From positions 1 through 43,768 of the forward strand of contig JALXAQ010000196.1 in assembly GCA_026991885.1 (NCBI GenBank): a stretch of 43,768 nucleotides of DNA, given 5' to 3'. Of the stretch, positions 35,851 to 43,628 are shown one piece after another. The position numbers and the translations under genes were made by a program. The stretch is from Thiotrichaceae bacterium (GTDB lineage Bacteria; Pseudomonadota; Gammaproteobacteria; Beggiatoales; Beggiatoaceae). A model generated the notes under the pieces. It had not been told where the DNA came from. It searched no databases and worked only from the letters and a program-made list of their open reading frames with translations. The first letter of the stretch is position 1. Each line of letters begins with the position of its first letter.

Positions 35851-35873
35851 GGAGTCCAAGATTTATCTTGGAC
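35851..35873. repeat. Dispersed palindrome, family A
   Basis: ggag plus gtccaagat/atcttggac arms, consensus form, 27 bp upstream of the OsmC start. Confidence 0.85.
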
Positions 35874-35900
35874 TGGACATCCAAAATAAAAAGTTAATTG

Positions 35901-36326
35901 ATGATGAAAACACGTATCAAATGGGTAGAAAATGCTTGCCTGATAGGGGAGGCGGATAGTGGTCACGGTGTCGTGATAGATGGTGCGCCCGACATTGGCG
36001 GACGTAATTTAGGTGTTCGTCCCATGGAAATGATGTTGATGAGCTTGGGCGGTTGCACCGCAATGGATGTTTTAAGCATCCTTAAAAAAACGCGACAAAA
36101 TGTGACAGATTGTGTGATAGAAGTCGATGGGCAGCGTCGGGATGAATATCCCAAAATTTTTACTCAAATCCATGTCCATTTTATTATCAAAGGTTATGAT
36201 TTAAAAGATAACCATGTCAAACGGGCTGTCAATTTATCGGCTGAAAAATATTGCTCCGTCTCTGCCATGTTAGGGGCGATGGCTAAAATCACGCATGATT
36301 ATGAAATTATTGATGAAAATCAATAG
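35901..36326 (+). CDS. OsmC/Ohr-family protein
   Basis: 141 aa. The family's two redox cysteines are present: GGCTAMDVLSIL and EKYCSVSAMLGAM; GVRPMEMMLMSLGGC is a hallmark. Such proteins reduce organic hydroperoxides or other electrophiles, using lipoyl or dithiol partners. ATG 35901 or the next ATG at 35904 could start it, since no good ribosome binding site is present; a TTG at 35898 is ignored. It is a single gene, followed by tRNA-Met. Confidence 0.9.
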   Translation: MMKTRIKWVENACLIGEADSGHGVVIDGAPDIGGRNLGVRPMEMMLMSLGGCTAMDVLSILKKTRQNVTDCVIEVDGQRRDEYPKIFTQIHVHFIIKGYDLKDNHVKRAVNLSAEKYCSVSAMLGAMAKITHDYEIIDENQ

Positions 36327-36383
36327 TGTCATTTGGGGCTTGACAAGGCTTTGCGAAGTCGTCATAATATGCCTCCTTCAATC

Positions 36384-36460
36384 GGCTATGTAGCTCAGAT
36401 GGTTAGAGCGCAGCACTCATAACGCTGAAGTCGGTGGTTCAATTCCACCCATAGCCACCA
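36384..36460 (+). tRNA. tRNA-Met (anticodon CAT)
   Basis: 77 nt with all arms: acceptor ggctatg/catagcc, D-arm gctc...gagc, anticodon loop ctcataa, T-arm ggtgg-ttcaatt-ccacc, and encoded ACCA end. It closely resembles E. coli elongator tRNA-Met (ggctac..tagctcag). The anticodon stem cagca/cgctg leaves an A-C mismatch next to the loop. CAT could also be tRNA-Ile2 (lysidine), but the acceptor and body favour Met. A T run follows at 36462-36470. Confidence 0.93.
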
Positions 36461-36525
36461 TATTTTTTTTTCCTATCCCCCCGCACCTGCCCACAACACA
36501 TTATAACTGATAACTGATAACTTGT

Positions 36526-37338
36526 GTGAGCAAAAATCCAAAAAAAATCAAGTTTAAACTAGAAGGTTTTAATAACCTCACAAAAACCTTGAGCTTCAAT
36601 ATTTACGATATTTGCTATGCCAAAACTGTGCAACAGCGCAAAGCTTATATTGAATATATTGATGATGCTTATCGTGCCGAGCGCCTGACAGAGATTTTGA
36701 GCAATGTCGCGGACATTATTGGTGCTAATATTCTCAATATCGCACGTCAAGATTATGAGCCGCAAGGTGCGAGTGTTACCATGCTGATTTCTGAGGAATC
36801 TTTGGCTTTTGAGCGTTTGTCTAATGCCCAAGCGCCTGGACCATTACCAGATGCGATTGTTGCCCATCTTGATAAAAGTCATCTCACAGTACATACCTAT
36901 CCCGAAAGTCATCCCGATAATGGCATTAGTACCTTTCGTGCTGATATTGACGTGTCAACTTGTGGGCGGATATCTCCCCTCAAAGCCTTGAATTATCTGA
37001 TACATAGTTTTGATTCTGATATTGTTATTATGGATTATCGGGTGCGCGGCTTTACTCGTGATAAGAGTGGGCGCAAACATTACATCGATCATAAAATCAA
37101 CTCAATTCAAAACTATCTTGCTAAAGATACTAAGGCACGTTATCAGATGATAGATGTGAATGTTTATCAAGAAAAAATCTTTCACACCAAAATGATGCTT
37201 AAAGAGTTTGATCTTGATAATTATTTGTTTGAACTACAACTGTCTGATTTGTCGTCGCTGGAGAGAGATAAAATCGAGAAACGTTTGCGCCGTGAAATGA
37301 TGGAAATATTTTACGCGCAAAATATTCCTAATTTTTAA
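36526..37338 (+). CDS. speD: S-adenosylmethionine decarboxylase proenzyme
   Basis: 270 aa, E. coli-type SpeD (264 aa). The self-cleavage site is [14 protein letters not shown] (S118), which yields the pyruvoyl-bearing alpha chain and the beta chain. [55 protein letters not shown] and [15 protein letters not shown] are near-identical in kind to the enteric enzyme. It makes decarboxylated SAM for spermidine synthesis; speE is not in the window. The start is GTG 36526, since no ATG lies in the N-terminal region. Its 3' end overlaps the convergent thioredoxin-like gene by 11 bp. Confidence 0.96.
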   Translation: MSKNPKKIKFKLEGFNNLTKTLSFNIYDICYAKTVQQRKAYIEYIDDAYRAERLTEILSNVADIIGANILNIARQDYEPQGASVTMLISEESLAFERLSNAQAPGPLPDAIVAHLDKSHLTVHTYPESHPDNGISTFRADIDVSTCGRISPLKALNYLIHSFDSDIVIMDYRVRGFTRDKSGRKHYIDHKINSIQNYLAKDTKARYQMIDVNVYQEKIFHTKMMLKEFDLDNYLFELQLSDLSSLERDKIEKRLRREMMEIFYAQNIPNF

Positions 37339-37777
37339 AATCGACGCGGAGACGTTGTTGGTAACAAGCTTCTAATTTTTGTTTAAGCTTAGCACCTGTG
37401 GTTTTTTCAGTCCCATAACCGACCATCATTTCTTTGCAAAACAAAAAACCGGGCACCACTTCTGGACGTTGTCCAATACTTTTCGCTATTCTGAAAAATA
37501 AGCGCAGATTTCTTCTATTTTCAGTGATTTCAAACGCATGTAATTTCAGCCACGGATAACTTTCCGCTAACTTGGGTATCAAAGGTAAGGCGCGATGGCA
37601 ATGTGGACAGGTTTTTGACCAGAAAAAATATAGATGAATTTGTGGTTTCCCATCGGCATCTGTGCTGTACCATTTTGTTTGGGGAAATTCAACCAAAACA
37701 GGTGAATTCTCAGCATATGCGTAGAGCGATAAGCTGATAAAGAAAAATAAAAAGAGGTTTTTATAGAATTTAATCAT
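37328..37777 (-). CDS. Exported thioredoxin-like protein (CPHC)
   Basis: 149 aa. Signal peptide (about 1-22, [15 protein letters not shown]), then a thioredoxin fold with active site [20 protein letters not shown]; the cis-Pro region is [13 protein letters not shown] is typical of DsbA/DsbC-like periplasmic oxidoreductases; partner and direction of electron flow are unknown. ATG 37777 is preferred, with agga about 13 bp upstream; a GTG six codons earlier is less likely. It converges on speD with an 11-bp overlap of coding sequence. Confidence 0.82.
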   Translation of the reverse strand: MIKFYKNLFLFFFISLSLYAYAENSPVLVEFPQTKWYSTDADGKPQIHLYFFWSKTCPHCHRALPLIPKLAESYPWLKLHAFEITENRRNLRLFFRIAKSIGQRPEVVPGFLFCKEMMVGYGTEKTTGAKLKQKLEACYQQRLRVDFKN

Positions 37778-37850
37778 GCTGCTTTTTCCTGTCACTTATG
37801 TATTTTTTCAATCAATAGATAGTGACTTGATTTCAGGAATACAAGCCGGC

Positions 37851-37873
37851 GCCCAAGATAAATCTTGGACTCC
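37851..37873. repeat. Dispersed palindrome, family A
   Basis: gcccaagat/atcttggac arms followed by tcc; one mismatch in the left arm. It lies between the divergent thioredoxin-like and symporter genes. Confidence 0.78.
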
Positions 37874-37919
37874 TTTTATATCCGAAATTTTCTGATTTAA
37901 GTACTTGGAGTTTTATAAG

Positions 37920-39257
37920 GTGGACAATTTAAACAATTACATCAGTCAACTTAACAGCATCGTTTGGGGACCAGCCATGCTGGTACTCATTTTGGGTACG
38001 GGCATTTATCTGATGCTAGGCTTGCGATTCATGCCCTTTCGTCAATTGGGATACGGATTGCGTACACTTTGGCAAGGGCGTGTTGGTTGTGGTGCCGGTG
38101 ATATTACTCCCTTTAATGCTTTAATGACCTCGCTTTCTGCCACCGTTGGTACGGGCAATATTGCCGGGGTGGCAACTGCGATTTTTATGGGAGGCCCAGG
38201 TGCGTTATTTTGGATGTGGTGTACCGCATTACTAGGGATGGCGACCAAATATGCTGAAGCGGTTTGTGCTGTGCATTACCGCGAAACTGATGAAGCCGGC
38301 AATCATGTCGGTGGTCCCATGTATTATATTAAAAATGGATTAAAAAGCCGTTGGACTTGGTTAGGAACAGCCTTTGCGATATTCGGTGCTGTGGCTGGAT
38401 TTGGTATTGGCAATACGGTGCAAGCCCATTCGGTTGCCGATGCGTTGCACGCTTCATTTGGTTGGTCAACCTGGACAACCGGTGTGATATTGGCACTGTT
38501 GGTAGGGTTAGTATTGATTGGTGGTATCCGTTGGATTGGCGAAGTGGCAGGCAAGATCGTGCCGATAATGGCTATATTATATGTCATCTGTGGAATCATC
38601 ATTTTGGCCTTAAACGCGGCTGAAATACCTAAAGCTTTTGAACTCATTTTCACTTATGCTTTTACGCCAGCAGCGGCGACAGGTGGTTTTGCGGGTGCAG
38701 CGGTATGGGCTGCGATTCAGTTTGGTGTAGCACGCGGGATATTTTCCAATGAAGCTGGCTTGGGGAGTGCTCCCATCGCTCATGCTGCTGCGAGTACGGA
38801 TAATCCGGTGCGACAAGGTGTCATTGCTATGCTGGATCCCTTGATTGATACAATTATTATTTGTACTATCACCGGCTTAGTGATTATTATCTCTGGGGCA
38901 TGGACAAGTGGCGTTAATGGCGCACCCTTATCGTCAGCGGCTTTTGAACAGGCATTGCCGAATTTTGGCGGTTATGTGGTCACCTTTGGATTGGTATTGT
39001 TTGCCTTTACAACTTTATTAGGGTGGAGCTTTTACGGCGAAAAATGTGTGGAATACCTTTTTGGGTTCAAATCCATTATCCCGTTTCGTTTATTATGGGT
39101 GATAGTTATACCGATTGGTGCCGTCGGTGATTTAAAAGTCATTTGGCTAGTCGCAGATACGCTTAACGCTTTGATGGCTATACCCAATTTGATCGCTTTG
39201 TTATTGCTCAGTCCAGTCATATTTAAGTTGACTCGTTACTATTTATTTCCAAGATAA
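37920..39257 (+). CDS. Alanine or glycine:cation symporter (AGCS family)
   Basis: 445 aa, about 10-11 membrane segments. Family signatures are SLSATVGTGNIAGVATAIFMGGPGALFWMW, GGPMYYIKNGL, ARGIFSNEAGLGSAPIAHAAA and the late FTTLLGWSFYGEKCVEYLFG. It imports alanine or glycine with Na+. GTG 37920 is chosen because ggag lies 10 bp upstream; TTG 37905 lacks a site. The last codons and the TAA stop fall inside a family-A palindrome (39247-39269). It is a single gene. Confidence 0.93.
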   Translation: MDNLNNYISQLNSIVWGPAMLVLILGTGIYLMLGLRFMPFRQLGYGLRTLWQGRVGCGAGDITPFNALMTSLSATVGTGNIAGVATAIFMGGPGALFWMWCTALLGMATKYAEAVCAVHYRETDEAGNHVGGPMYYIKNGLKSRWTWLGTAFAIFGAVAGFGIGNTVQAHSVADALHASFGWSTWTTGVILALLVGLVLIGGIRWIGEVAGKIVPIMAILYVICGIIILALNAAEIPKAFELIFTYAFTPAAATGGFAGAAVWAAIQFGVARGIFSNEAGLGSAPIAHAAASTDNPVRQGVIAMLDPLIDTIIICTITGLVIIISGAWTSGVNGAPLSSAAFEQALPNFGGYVVTFGLVLFAFTTLLGWSFYGEKCVEYLFGFKSIIPFRLLWVIVIPIGAVGDLKVIWLVADTLNALMAIPNLIALLLLSPVIFKLTRYYLFPR

Positions 39258-39269
39258 ATCTCGGACTCC
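39247..39269. repeat. Dispersed palindrome, family A
   Basis: ccaagataaatctcggac followed by tcc. The left arm encodes the last residues PR and stop of the symporter. Confidence 0.75.
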
Positions 39270-39700
39270 TAATTTTTAAAGGCTCTAAAATCACTCTATC
39301 GTTTATTTGTTTATTTCATTCATAATTCGTTGTACTTACTCCTGCAAACTCTAGTACAACGGATTAACGGAATAAACGGATTATGTTTGACGGAGAATGA
39401 CAGCGAAAAAAATCCGTTTATTCCGTTAATCCGTTGTACTAAGTACTGAACCAATAATTTTAAGGACTTGACCATTAAACCATTAAATCGTCAAACAGTA
39501 TTTAACTTCTCTCTCAATCAAAAAGTCTTTGACAGGCATACACCCATCTCGCAGTAGCCCATCATTCTCAAAACCCGTTTATATTTTTTTTTATTAAATA
39601 ACACTTAATATTGACATCTCAATCAATCAATTTTTTTTGTGATAACATTTTGTGAGATCATTCATTTACCTGAGACATTCAATAAATTGGATTAATTAAC
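39258..39700. other. Intergenic region with a long inverted repeat
   Basis: No gene is visible. The main structure is the 39353-39440 inverted repeat. Downstream, 39441-39700 is AT-rich with a ttgaca at 39611 but no well-placed -10, so no proC promoter can be named. Confidence 0.6.
39353..39440. repeat. Inverted repeat, 30-bp perfect arms
   Basis: The left arm 39353-39382 (agtacaacggattaacgg...) and right arm 39411-39440 are exact reverse complements around a 28-nt loop. The motif taatccgttgtacta also occurs at about 32113-32127, and aatccgtta occurs in the 1-650 array, so it belongs to a wider repeat vocabulary. Confidence 0.88.
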
Positions 39701-40525
39701 ATGAAAAATAATGTAATAACATTAATTGGCGGCGGAAATATGGCCACTAGCCTGATTGGTGGACTCATTAAAACCGGCATTGCCACCGACCAATTACGGG
39801 TTGCTGATCCCAATCCTCAACCGCTTGCCATTCAATATCCCGTACAATGTTACACCGATAATTTAGCCGCAATCGAGGGTGCCAGCGTGATTGTCTTAGC
39901 GGTTAAACCACAAAACTTAGCAGAAGTCGCTAAATCCCTTGCCACAGCTATGCCCACGCCCCCCCCCTTATTTATCAGCATCGCCGCTGGCATTTGCATG
40001 GCAGATTTAGCGCGTTGGCTCGGAGCAAACGCCCCCTTGCCCATTGTGCGCGTGATGCCCAATACGCCCGCTTTAGTACAAAGCGGTGCCTCTGCCCTGT
40101 TTGCCAATCAACATGTCAATGATAAACAACGCGAATTGGCGGAAAATATACTACGAGCAGTCGGATTAACCCTGTGGCTGCAAGATGAAACACAAATGGA
40201 TGCTGTCACCGCATTATCAGGTAGTGGTCCCGCCTATTTCTTTTTAATGATGGAAGTATTAGAAAAAGCCGGTATTGGCTTAGGGTTACCACAAGAAACG
40301 GCCCGACTGTTGACCCTACAAACGGCCTTTGGTGCAGCCAAAATGGCCCTGGAAAGTGGCGAAGATGCCGCGACTTTACGAGCGCGTGTCACCTCAAAAG
40401 GGGGCACCACTGAACAAGCCATCAATACTTTAGAAACCGGCGGACTGCAAAATTTGTTTGATCAAGCCCTATTGGCGGCTCAACAACGCGCGATCAGTTT
40501 AGCTAAACAATTTGGAGATCAATAA
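39701..40525 (+). CDS. proC: Pyrroline-5-carboxylate reductase
   Basis: 274 aa, normal length. Rossmann motif LIGGGNMATSLIGGLI at the N-terminus, ILRAVG and the C-terminal dimerisation signature ALSGSGPAYFFLMMEVLEKAG with the later RVTSKGGTTEQAI. It reduces P5C to proline with NADPH. The ATG lies after an AT-rich region, with no clear Shine-Dalgarno. The yggT gene starts 1 bp after its stop, the common gammaproteobacterial proC-yggT operon. Confidence 0.96.
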   Translation: MKNNVITLIGGGNMATSLIGGLIKTGIATDQLRVADPNPQPLAIQYPVQCYTDNLAAIEGASVIVLAVKPQNLAEVAKSLATAMPTPPPLFISIAAGICMADLARWLGANAPLPIVRVMPNTPALVQSGASALFANQHVNDKQRELAENILRAVGLTLWLQDETQMDAVTALSGSGPAYFFLMMEVLEKAGIGLGLPQETARLLTLQTAFGAAKMALESGEDAATLRARVTSKGGTTEQAINTLETGGLQNLFDQALLAAQQRAISLAKQFGDQ

Positions 40526-40526
40526 C

Positions 40527-41093
40527 GTGCTAAGTCCATTCATCACTGCCTTGGTATTTTTGATTAATACGCTGTTTGGCATTTATATTTTACTTTTGAT
40601 GCTACGTTTTTTGCTGCAATGGATGCGGCTCCCTTTTCGTAACGATCCCATGCTGCGATTGCTTTTGAGGTTGACAAACCCACCTTTGCAGTTTCTCTAT
40701 AAGTTTATACCCGCTTGGCGAGACCTCGATTTTGCTATCATCGTCTTTATGCTCGGCTTAAAAATGTTAGAGTTAAGCTTAATCATATCGCTATATGGAC
40801 AATCCATTCTTATCACAAGCTTGTTTCTGTTGTCTGTTGCTGAATTATTGTCCTTATTGATTTATATTTTTATCTTCGCGATTATCATTCAAGTCATTTT
40901 GAGCTGGATAGCCAGGGACACTTATAACCCCTTAGCTAATATTTTATATCACTTAACGGAACCCCTGTTGCGTCTGGTGCCACGCGGCATATCGCCCATG
41001 CAAGGAATCGATTTTTCGCCGCTGATTGTCATTCTTGTCTTGCAGTTGGCGGATATTTTGGTGGTTGGACTGTTACGAGAATTAGCTAGTTGA
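40527..41093 (+). CDS. yggT: YggT family membrane protein
   Basis: 188 aa, two copies of the YggT unit. Membrane segments at about 7-25 and 65-90 belong to repeat one and at about 100-125 and 160-185 to repeat two; each repeat has an R-rich turn, LRFLLQWMRLPFRNDPMLRL and ILSWIARDTYNPLANILYHLTEPLLR. The exact function is unclear; family members are linked to osmotic stress and cell division. GTG 40527 follows the proC stop by 1 nt, with ggag at 40514-40517. An in-frame TTG at 40512 inside proC is less likely. A piece of its 3' end is duplicated at 42543-42592. Confidence 0.9.
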   Translation: MLSPFITALVFLINTLFGIYILLLMLRFLLQWMRLPFRNDPMLRLLLRLTNPPLQFLYKFIPAWRDLDFAIIVFMLGLKMLELSLIISLYGQSILITSLFLLSVAELLSLLIYIFIFAIIIQVILSWIARDTYNPLANILYHLTEPLLRLVPRGISPMQGIDFSPLIVILVLQLADILVVGLLRELAS

Positions 41094-41100
41094 ATGCGTT

Positions 41101-41208
41101 ATTAGCAGGGATAAGTCAAAACCGTTAGCGGACTTATCCCTCTTAACCTCCCGTCGCGTTCATATATCGCAAAATTTGTGGTTGTTCATCAAGCTCAAAA
41201 TCATGGCC
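41101..41208. repeat. Left copy of a 108-bp direct repeat
   Basis: Identical by eye to 42594-42701. It covers the yggT/moaA intergenic hairpin and the last ~66 bp of moaA. Confidence 0.92.
41107..41141. terminator. Hairpin between yggT and the moaA remnant
   Basis: 11-bp perfect arms agggataagtc / gacttatccct with a 13-nt loop. It is repeated at 42600-42634 before moaA. The arm also matches the agcagggataagtcaaaac unit of the 8884-9348 block. Confidence 0.8.
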
Positions 41209-41393
41209 TTGATAATAGCTTCTTTTAACGCAAACGGCCTTCCGTTGTCACACGTACCCGATTACAGGTATCGCAAAAATCCGTGACCTCATCATGACAG
41301 ACAACGTTCCAAGCCCTTGAAAAAGATGTAAAATATTTTTTCGTACCAATAGCTCGCCACTGGTAATACGGATTTTAGTCACGCCCAATTCTG
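41143..41393 (-). pseudogene. Deleted copy of moaA
   Basis: Five or so blocks are colinear with intact moaA (42636-43628): the end (stop plus RYMNATGG), then ttgataatagcttcttttaacgc-type, aaacggccttccgttgtcac, gtgacctcatcatga, agacaacgttc and ccaagcccttgaaaaagatg. The last matches 43373-43460 with few changes. Segments between are missing. The first deletion (22 nt) is bounded by a GCCTT repeat in the intact copy, as expected for slippage. No open frame remains. Confidence 0.9.
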
Positions 41394-41420
41394 TCGCACA
41401 ATCTAAAGATCAAAAAAAAA

Positions 41421-41449
41421 TCACCCACAAATGGGTGTAAATGGGTGTA
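41421..41449. promoter_or_regulatory. Operator-like repeat before fic
   Basis: cacccacaaatgggtg is a 6-4-6 inverted repeat, followed by a second aaatgggtgt half site 12 bp on. It sits 13-40 bp upstream of ATG 41462. The Fic protein has a C-terminal winged helix, so it could bind here (inference). Confidence 0.5.
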
Positions 41450-41461
41450 TAATTGGAAATC

Positions 41462-42517
41462 ATGATAAAAACAAACCACTTAGAAATCAGCCCAGACACA
41501 CTCAACATCATTGCCCAAATTGACGAATTCAAAGGCGCATGGCGAGCTTTAGGCACCCTCGCGCCTGAACGCCTAACAGCACTACGGCGGATAGCAACTA
41601 TCGAAAGCATAGGCTCATCAACCCGTATCGAAGGCAGCAAACTCAAAGATCACGAAGTTGAACAACTCCTTTCCAACCTAAAAATCAAATCATTTAACAC
41701 CCGAGACGAACAAGAAGTAGCCGGCTACGCACAAGTTATGGAACTCATCTTCCAATCCTGGGAAAACATCCCACTAACCGAAAACCATATCAAACAACTA
41801 CATCGCGATCTCCTTATCTACAGCCAAAAAGATGAACGCCATCGCGGCGAATACAAAACATCTCCTAACAGCGTCGCCGCCTTTGATGAAAACGGTAAAA
41901 AAATCGGAATAATCTTTGAAACCGCGACACCTTTTGAAACGCCAAGACTAATGAGAGAACTCATAGACTGGCACAATCAAACTCATGCTGAAAAAATGCT
42001 TCATCCCCTATTGATCATCGGAATTTTTATCGTAGTATTCTTAGAAATTCACCCATTTCAAGATGGAAATGGACGCTTAAGTCGTATTTTGACCACCTTA
42101 CTCCTACTACAAACCGGCTATGCCTATGTACCCTACAGCTCATTAGAAAATGTTATTGAACAAAATAAAGAAGGTTACTATCTCGCACTGCGTCAAACAC
42201 AAGGCACTATTCGTACTAACCAACCCAATTGGCAACCTTGGCTCAAATTCTTTCTGCGAGCCTTGCAGCAACAGATGAAAAACTTAGCCAAAAAAGTTGA
42301 ACGTGAAAAAATTATTTTATCAGTTTTACCAGAACTCTCTGTGCAAATACTTGACTATGCTCGCGAACATGGGCGGGTAACAATTGGAGATATGATCAAA
42401 CTCACGGGCACCAGTCGCAACACCTTAAAACAACATTTCCGTCAGTTGACTCAAAAAGGACATTTACTTATGCATGGGAATGGTCGTGGAGCCTGGTATT
42501 CTCTGGCAAGCCTTTAG
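41462..42517 (+). CDS. Fic/DOC-family AMPylase with C-terminal winged helix
   Basis: 351 aa. N-terminal inhibitory helix motif SSTRIEG (52-58), which blocks the site in cis in class II Fic proteins, and the catalytic loop HPFQDGNGRLSR (197-208), complete with His, Phe, Asp, Gly-Asn-Gly-Arg. The last ~40 residues (ARE HGRVTIGDMIKLTGTS, then TLKQHFRQLTQKG) form a winged helix. It transfers AMP from ATP to a target Ser/Thr/Tyr hydroxyl; the target is unknown. ATG 41462 is preferred over an in-frame TTG at 41453. It lies between duplicated yggT/moaA ends, so it was probably inserted. Confidence 0.93.
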   Translation: MIKTNHLEISPDTLNIIAQIDEFKGAWRALGTLAPERLTALRRIATIESIGSSTRIEGSKLKDHEVEQLLSNLKIKSFNTRDEQEVAGYAQVMELIFQSWENIPLTENHIKQLHRDLLIYSQKDERHRGEYKTSPNSVAAFDENGKKIGIIFETATPFETPRLMRELIDWHNQTHAEKMLHPLLIIGIFIVVFLEIHPFQDGNGRLSRILTTLLLLQTGYAYVPYSSLENVIEQNKEGYYLALRQTQGTIRTNQPNWQPWLKFFLRALQQQMKNLAKKVEREKIILSVLPELSVQILDYAREHGRVTIGDMIKLTGTSRNTLKQHFRQLTQKGHLLMHGNGRGAWYSLASL

Positions 42518-42542
42518 GCACTTTTTTTTACCTGAACTATCA

Positions 42543-42593
42543 ACCGCTGTTGCGTCTGGTGCCACGCGGCATATCGCCCGTGCAAGGAATGGT
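42543..42593 (+). pseudogene. Fragment of yggT 3' end
   Basis: ctgttgcgtctggtgccacg through tgcaaggaat matches 40968-41015 with one or two changes; the last ~80 bp of yggT are missing before the shared 108-bp repeat. This marks the right copy of the duplicated region. Confidence 0.85.
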
Positions 42594-42701
42594 ATTAGCA
42601 GGGATAAGTCAAAACCGTTAGCGGACTTATCCCTCTTAACCTCCCGTCGCGTTCATATATCGCAAAATTTGTGGTTGTTCATCAAGCTCAAAATCATGGC
42701 C
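42594..42701. repeat. Right copy of a 108-bp direct repeat
   Basis: Identical to 41101-41208. It holds the 3' hairpin (42600-42634) and the 3' end of intact moaA. Confidence 0.92.
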
Positions 42702-43628
42702 TTTCGGTTTAATGGCCATCGCCTTGATAATAGCTTCTTTTAACGCCATCATGTCACCCGGATTAGCGCGTATCACGCGCCGCAAGTCCACCGAATGCTC
42801 TTGTCCCAAACACAATAACAAACGGCCTTCCGTTGTCACACGTACCCGATTACAGGTATCGCAAAAATTATGACTGTGTGGGGAAATAAAGCCGACGCGA
42901 GTATCAGTATTTATAACTCTATAATATCTAGCCGGTCCTGCGGACGTTTCTGCACTTGGAAGTAAAGTAAATGATTCTTCAAGGTCTTGACGAATTTGGG
43001 CACTGGAATAAAAGGCTTCTGCACGATCATGTGTACCAATGATGCCCAAAGGCATTTCCTCAATAAAGGTGATGTCAATACCGTAATCACAAGCAAATTG
43101 TACTAAATCTGTCACCTCATCATGATTACGGTTTTTTAAAATCACCGCATTGATTTTGACACGTTTAAATCCCGCCTTGAGAGCAGCATCAATACCACGC
43201 AAGACAACGTTCAGTTTACCAGTACGAGTCATTTGTTGAAAACGATCTGCTTTTAAGCTGTCAAGACTAATATTAATACGTTTAACGCCAGCCTCTTTGA
43301 GCGGTTGCGCCATTTTGACCAATTGTGAACCATTCGTTGTTAGCACGAGTTCATTTAAACCCTCTAACTCTCCAAGCCCTTGAAAAAGATGTAAAATATT
43401 TTTTCGTACCAATGGCTCGCCACCGGTAATACGGATTTTAGTCACGCCCAATTCGACAAACGCACGTCCTAGCCATTCCAATTCTTCTAAAGTTAAAATT
43501 TGTGCGCGGGGAAGAAAAGTCATTTTCTCATCCATACAATAAACGCAGCGAAAATCGCAACGATCTATGACTGAGATACGCACATAAGTGATTTTTCGGT
43601 TAAATTTGTCTATTAATTGAGAGGGCAT
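42636..43628 (-). CDS. moaA: GTP 3',8-cyclase MoaA
   Basis: 330 aa, normal length. Radical-SAM cluster motif CDFRCVYC (C24, C28, C31), GGEPLVRKNI, then the second Fe-S cluster CDTCNRVRVTTEGRLLLCLG near residue 265 and the C-terminal Gly-Gly (NATGG) needed for activity. It catalyses the first step of molybdenum-cofactor synthesis with MoaC. ATG 43628 is preferred: translation from the upstream start at 43730 adds a non-conserved FFFF-rich leader. The ribosome binding site is weak. The gene converges on fic. Confidence 0.95.
   Translation of the reverse strand: MPSQLIDKFNRKITYVRISVIDRCDFRCVYCMDEKMTFLPRAQILTLEELEWLGRAFVELGVTKIRITGGEPLVRKNILHLFQGLGELEGLNELVLTTNGSQLVKMAQPLKEAGVKRINISLDSLKADRFQQMTRTGKLNVVLRGIDAALKAGFKRVKINAVILKNRNHDEVTDLVQFACDYGIDITFIEEMPLGIIGTHDRAEAFYSSAQIRQDLEESFTLLPSAETSAGPARYYRVINTDTRVGFISPHSHNFCDTCNRVRVTTEGRLLLCLGQEHSVDLRRVIRANPGDMMALKEAIIKAMAIKPKGHDFELDEQPQILRYMNATGG

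Noticed and set aside
39611-39646. ttgaca as a proC promoter
   Set aside because: No -10-like hexamer at 16-19 nt; the nearest (gataac) is about 24 nt away.
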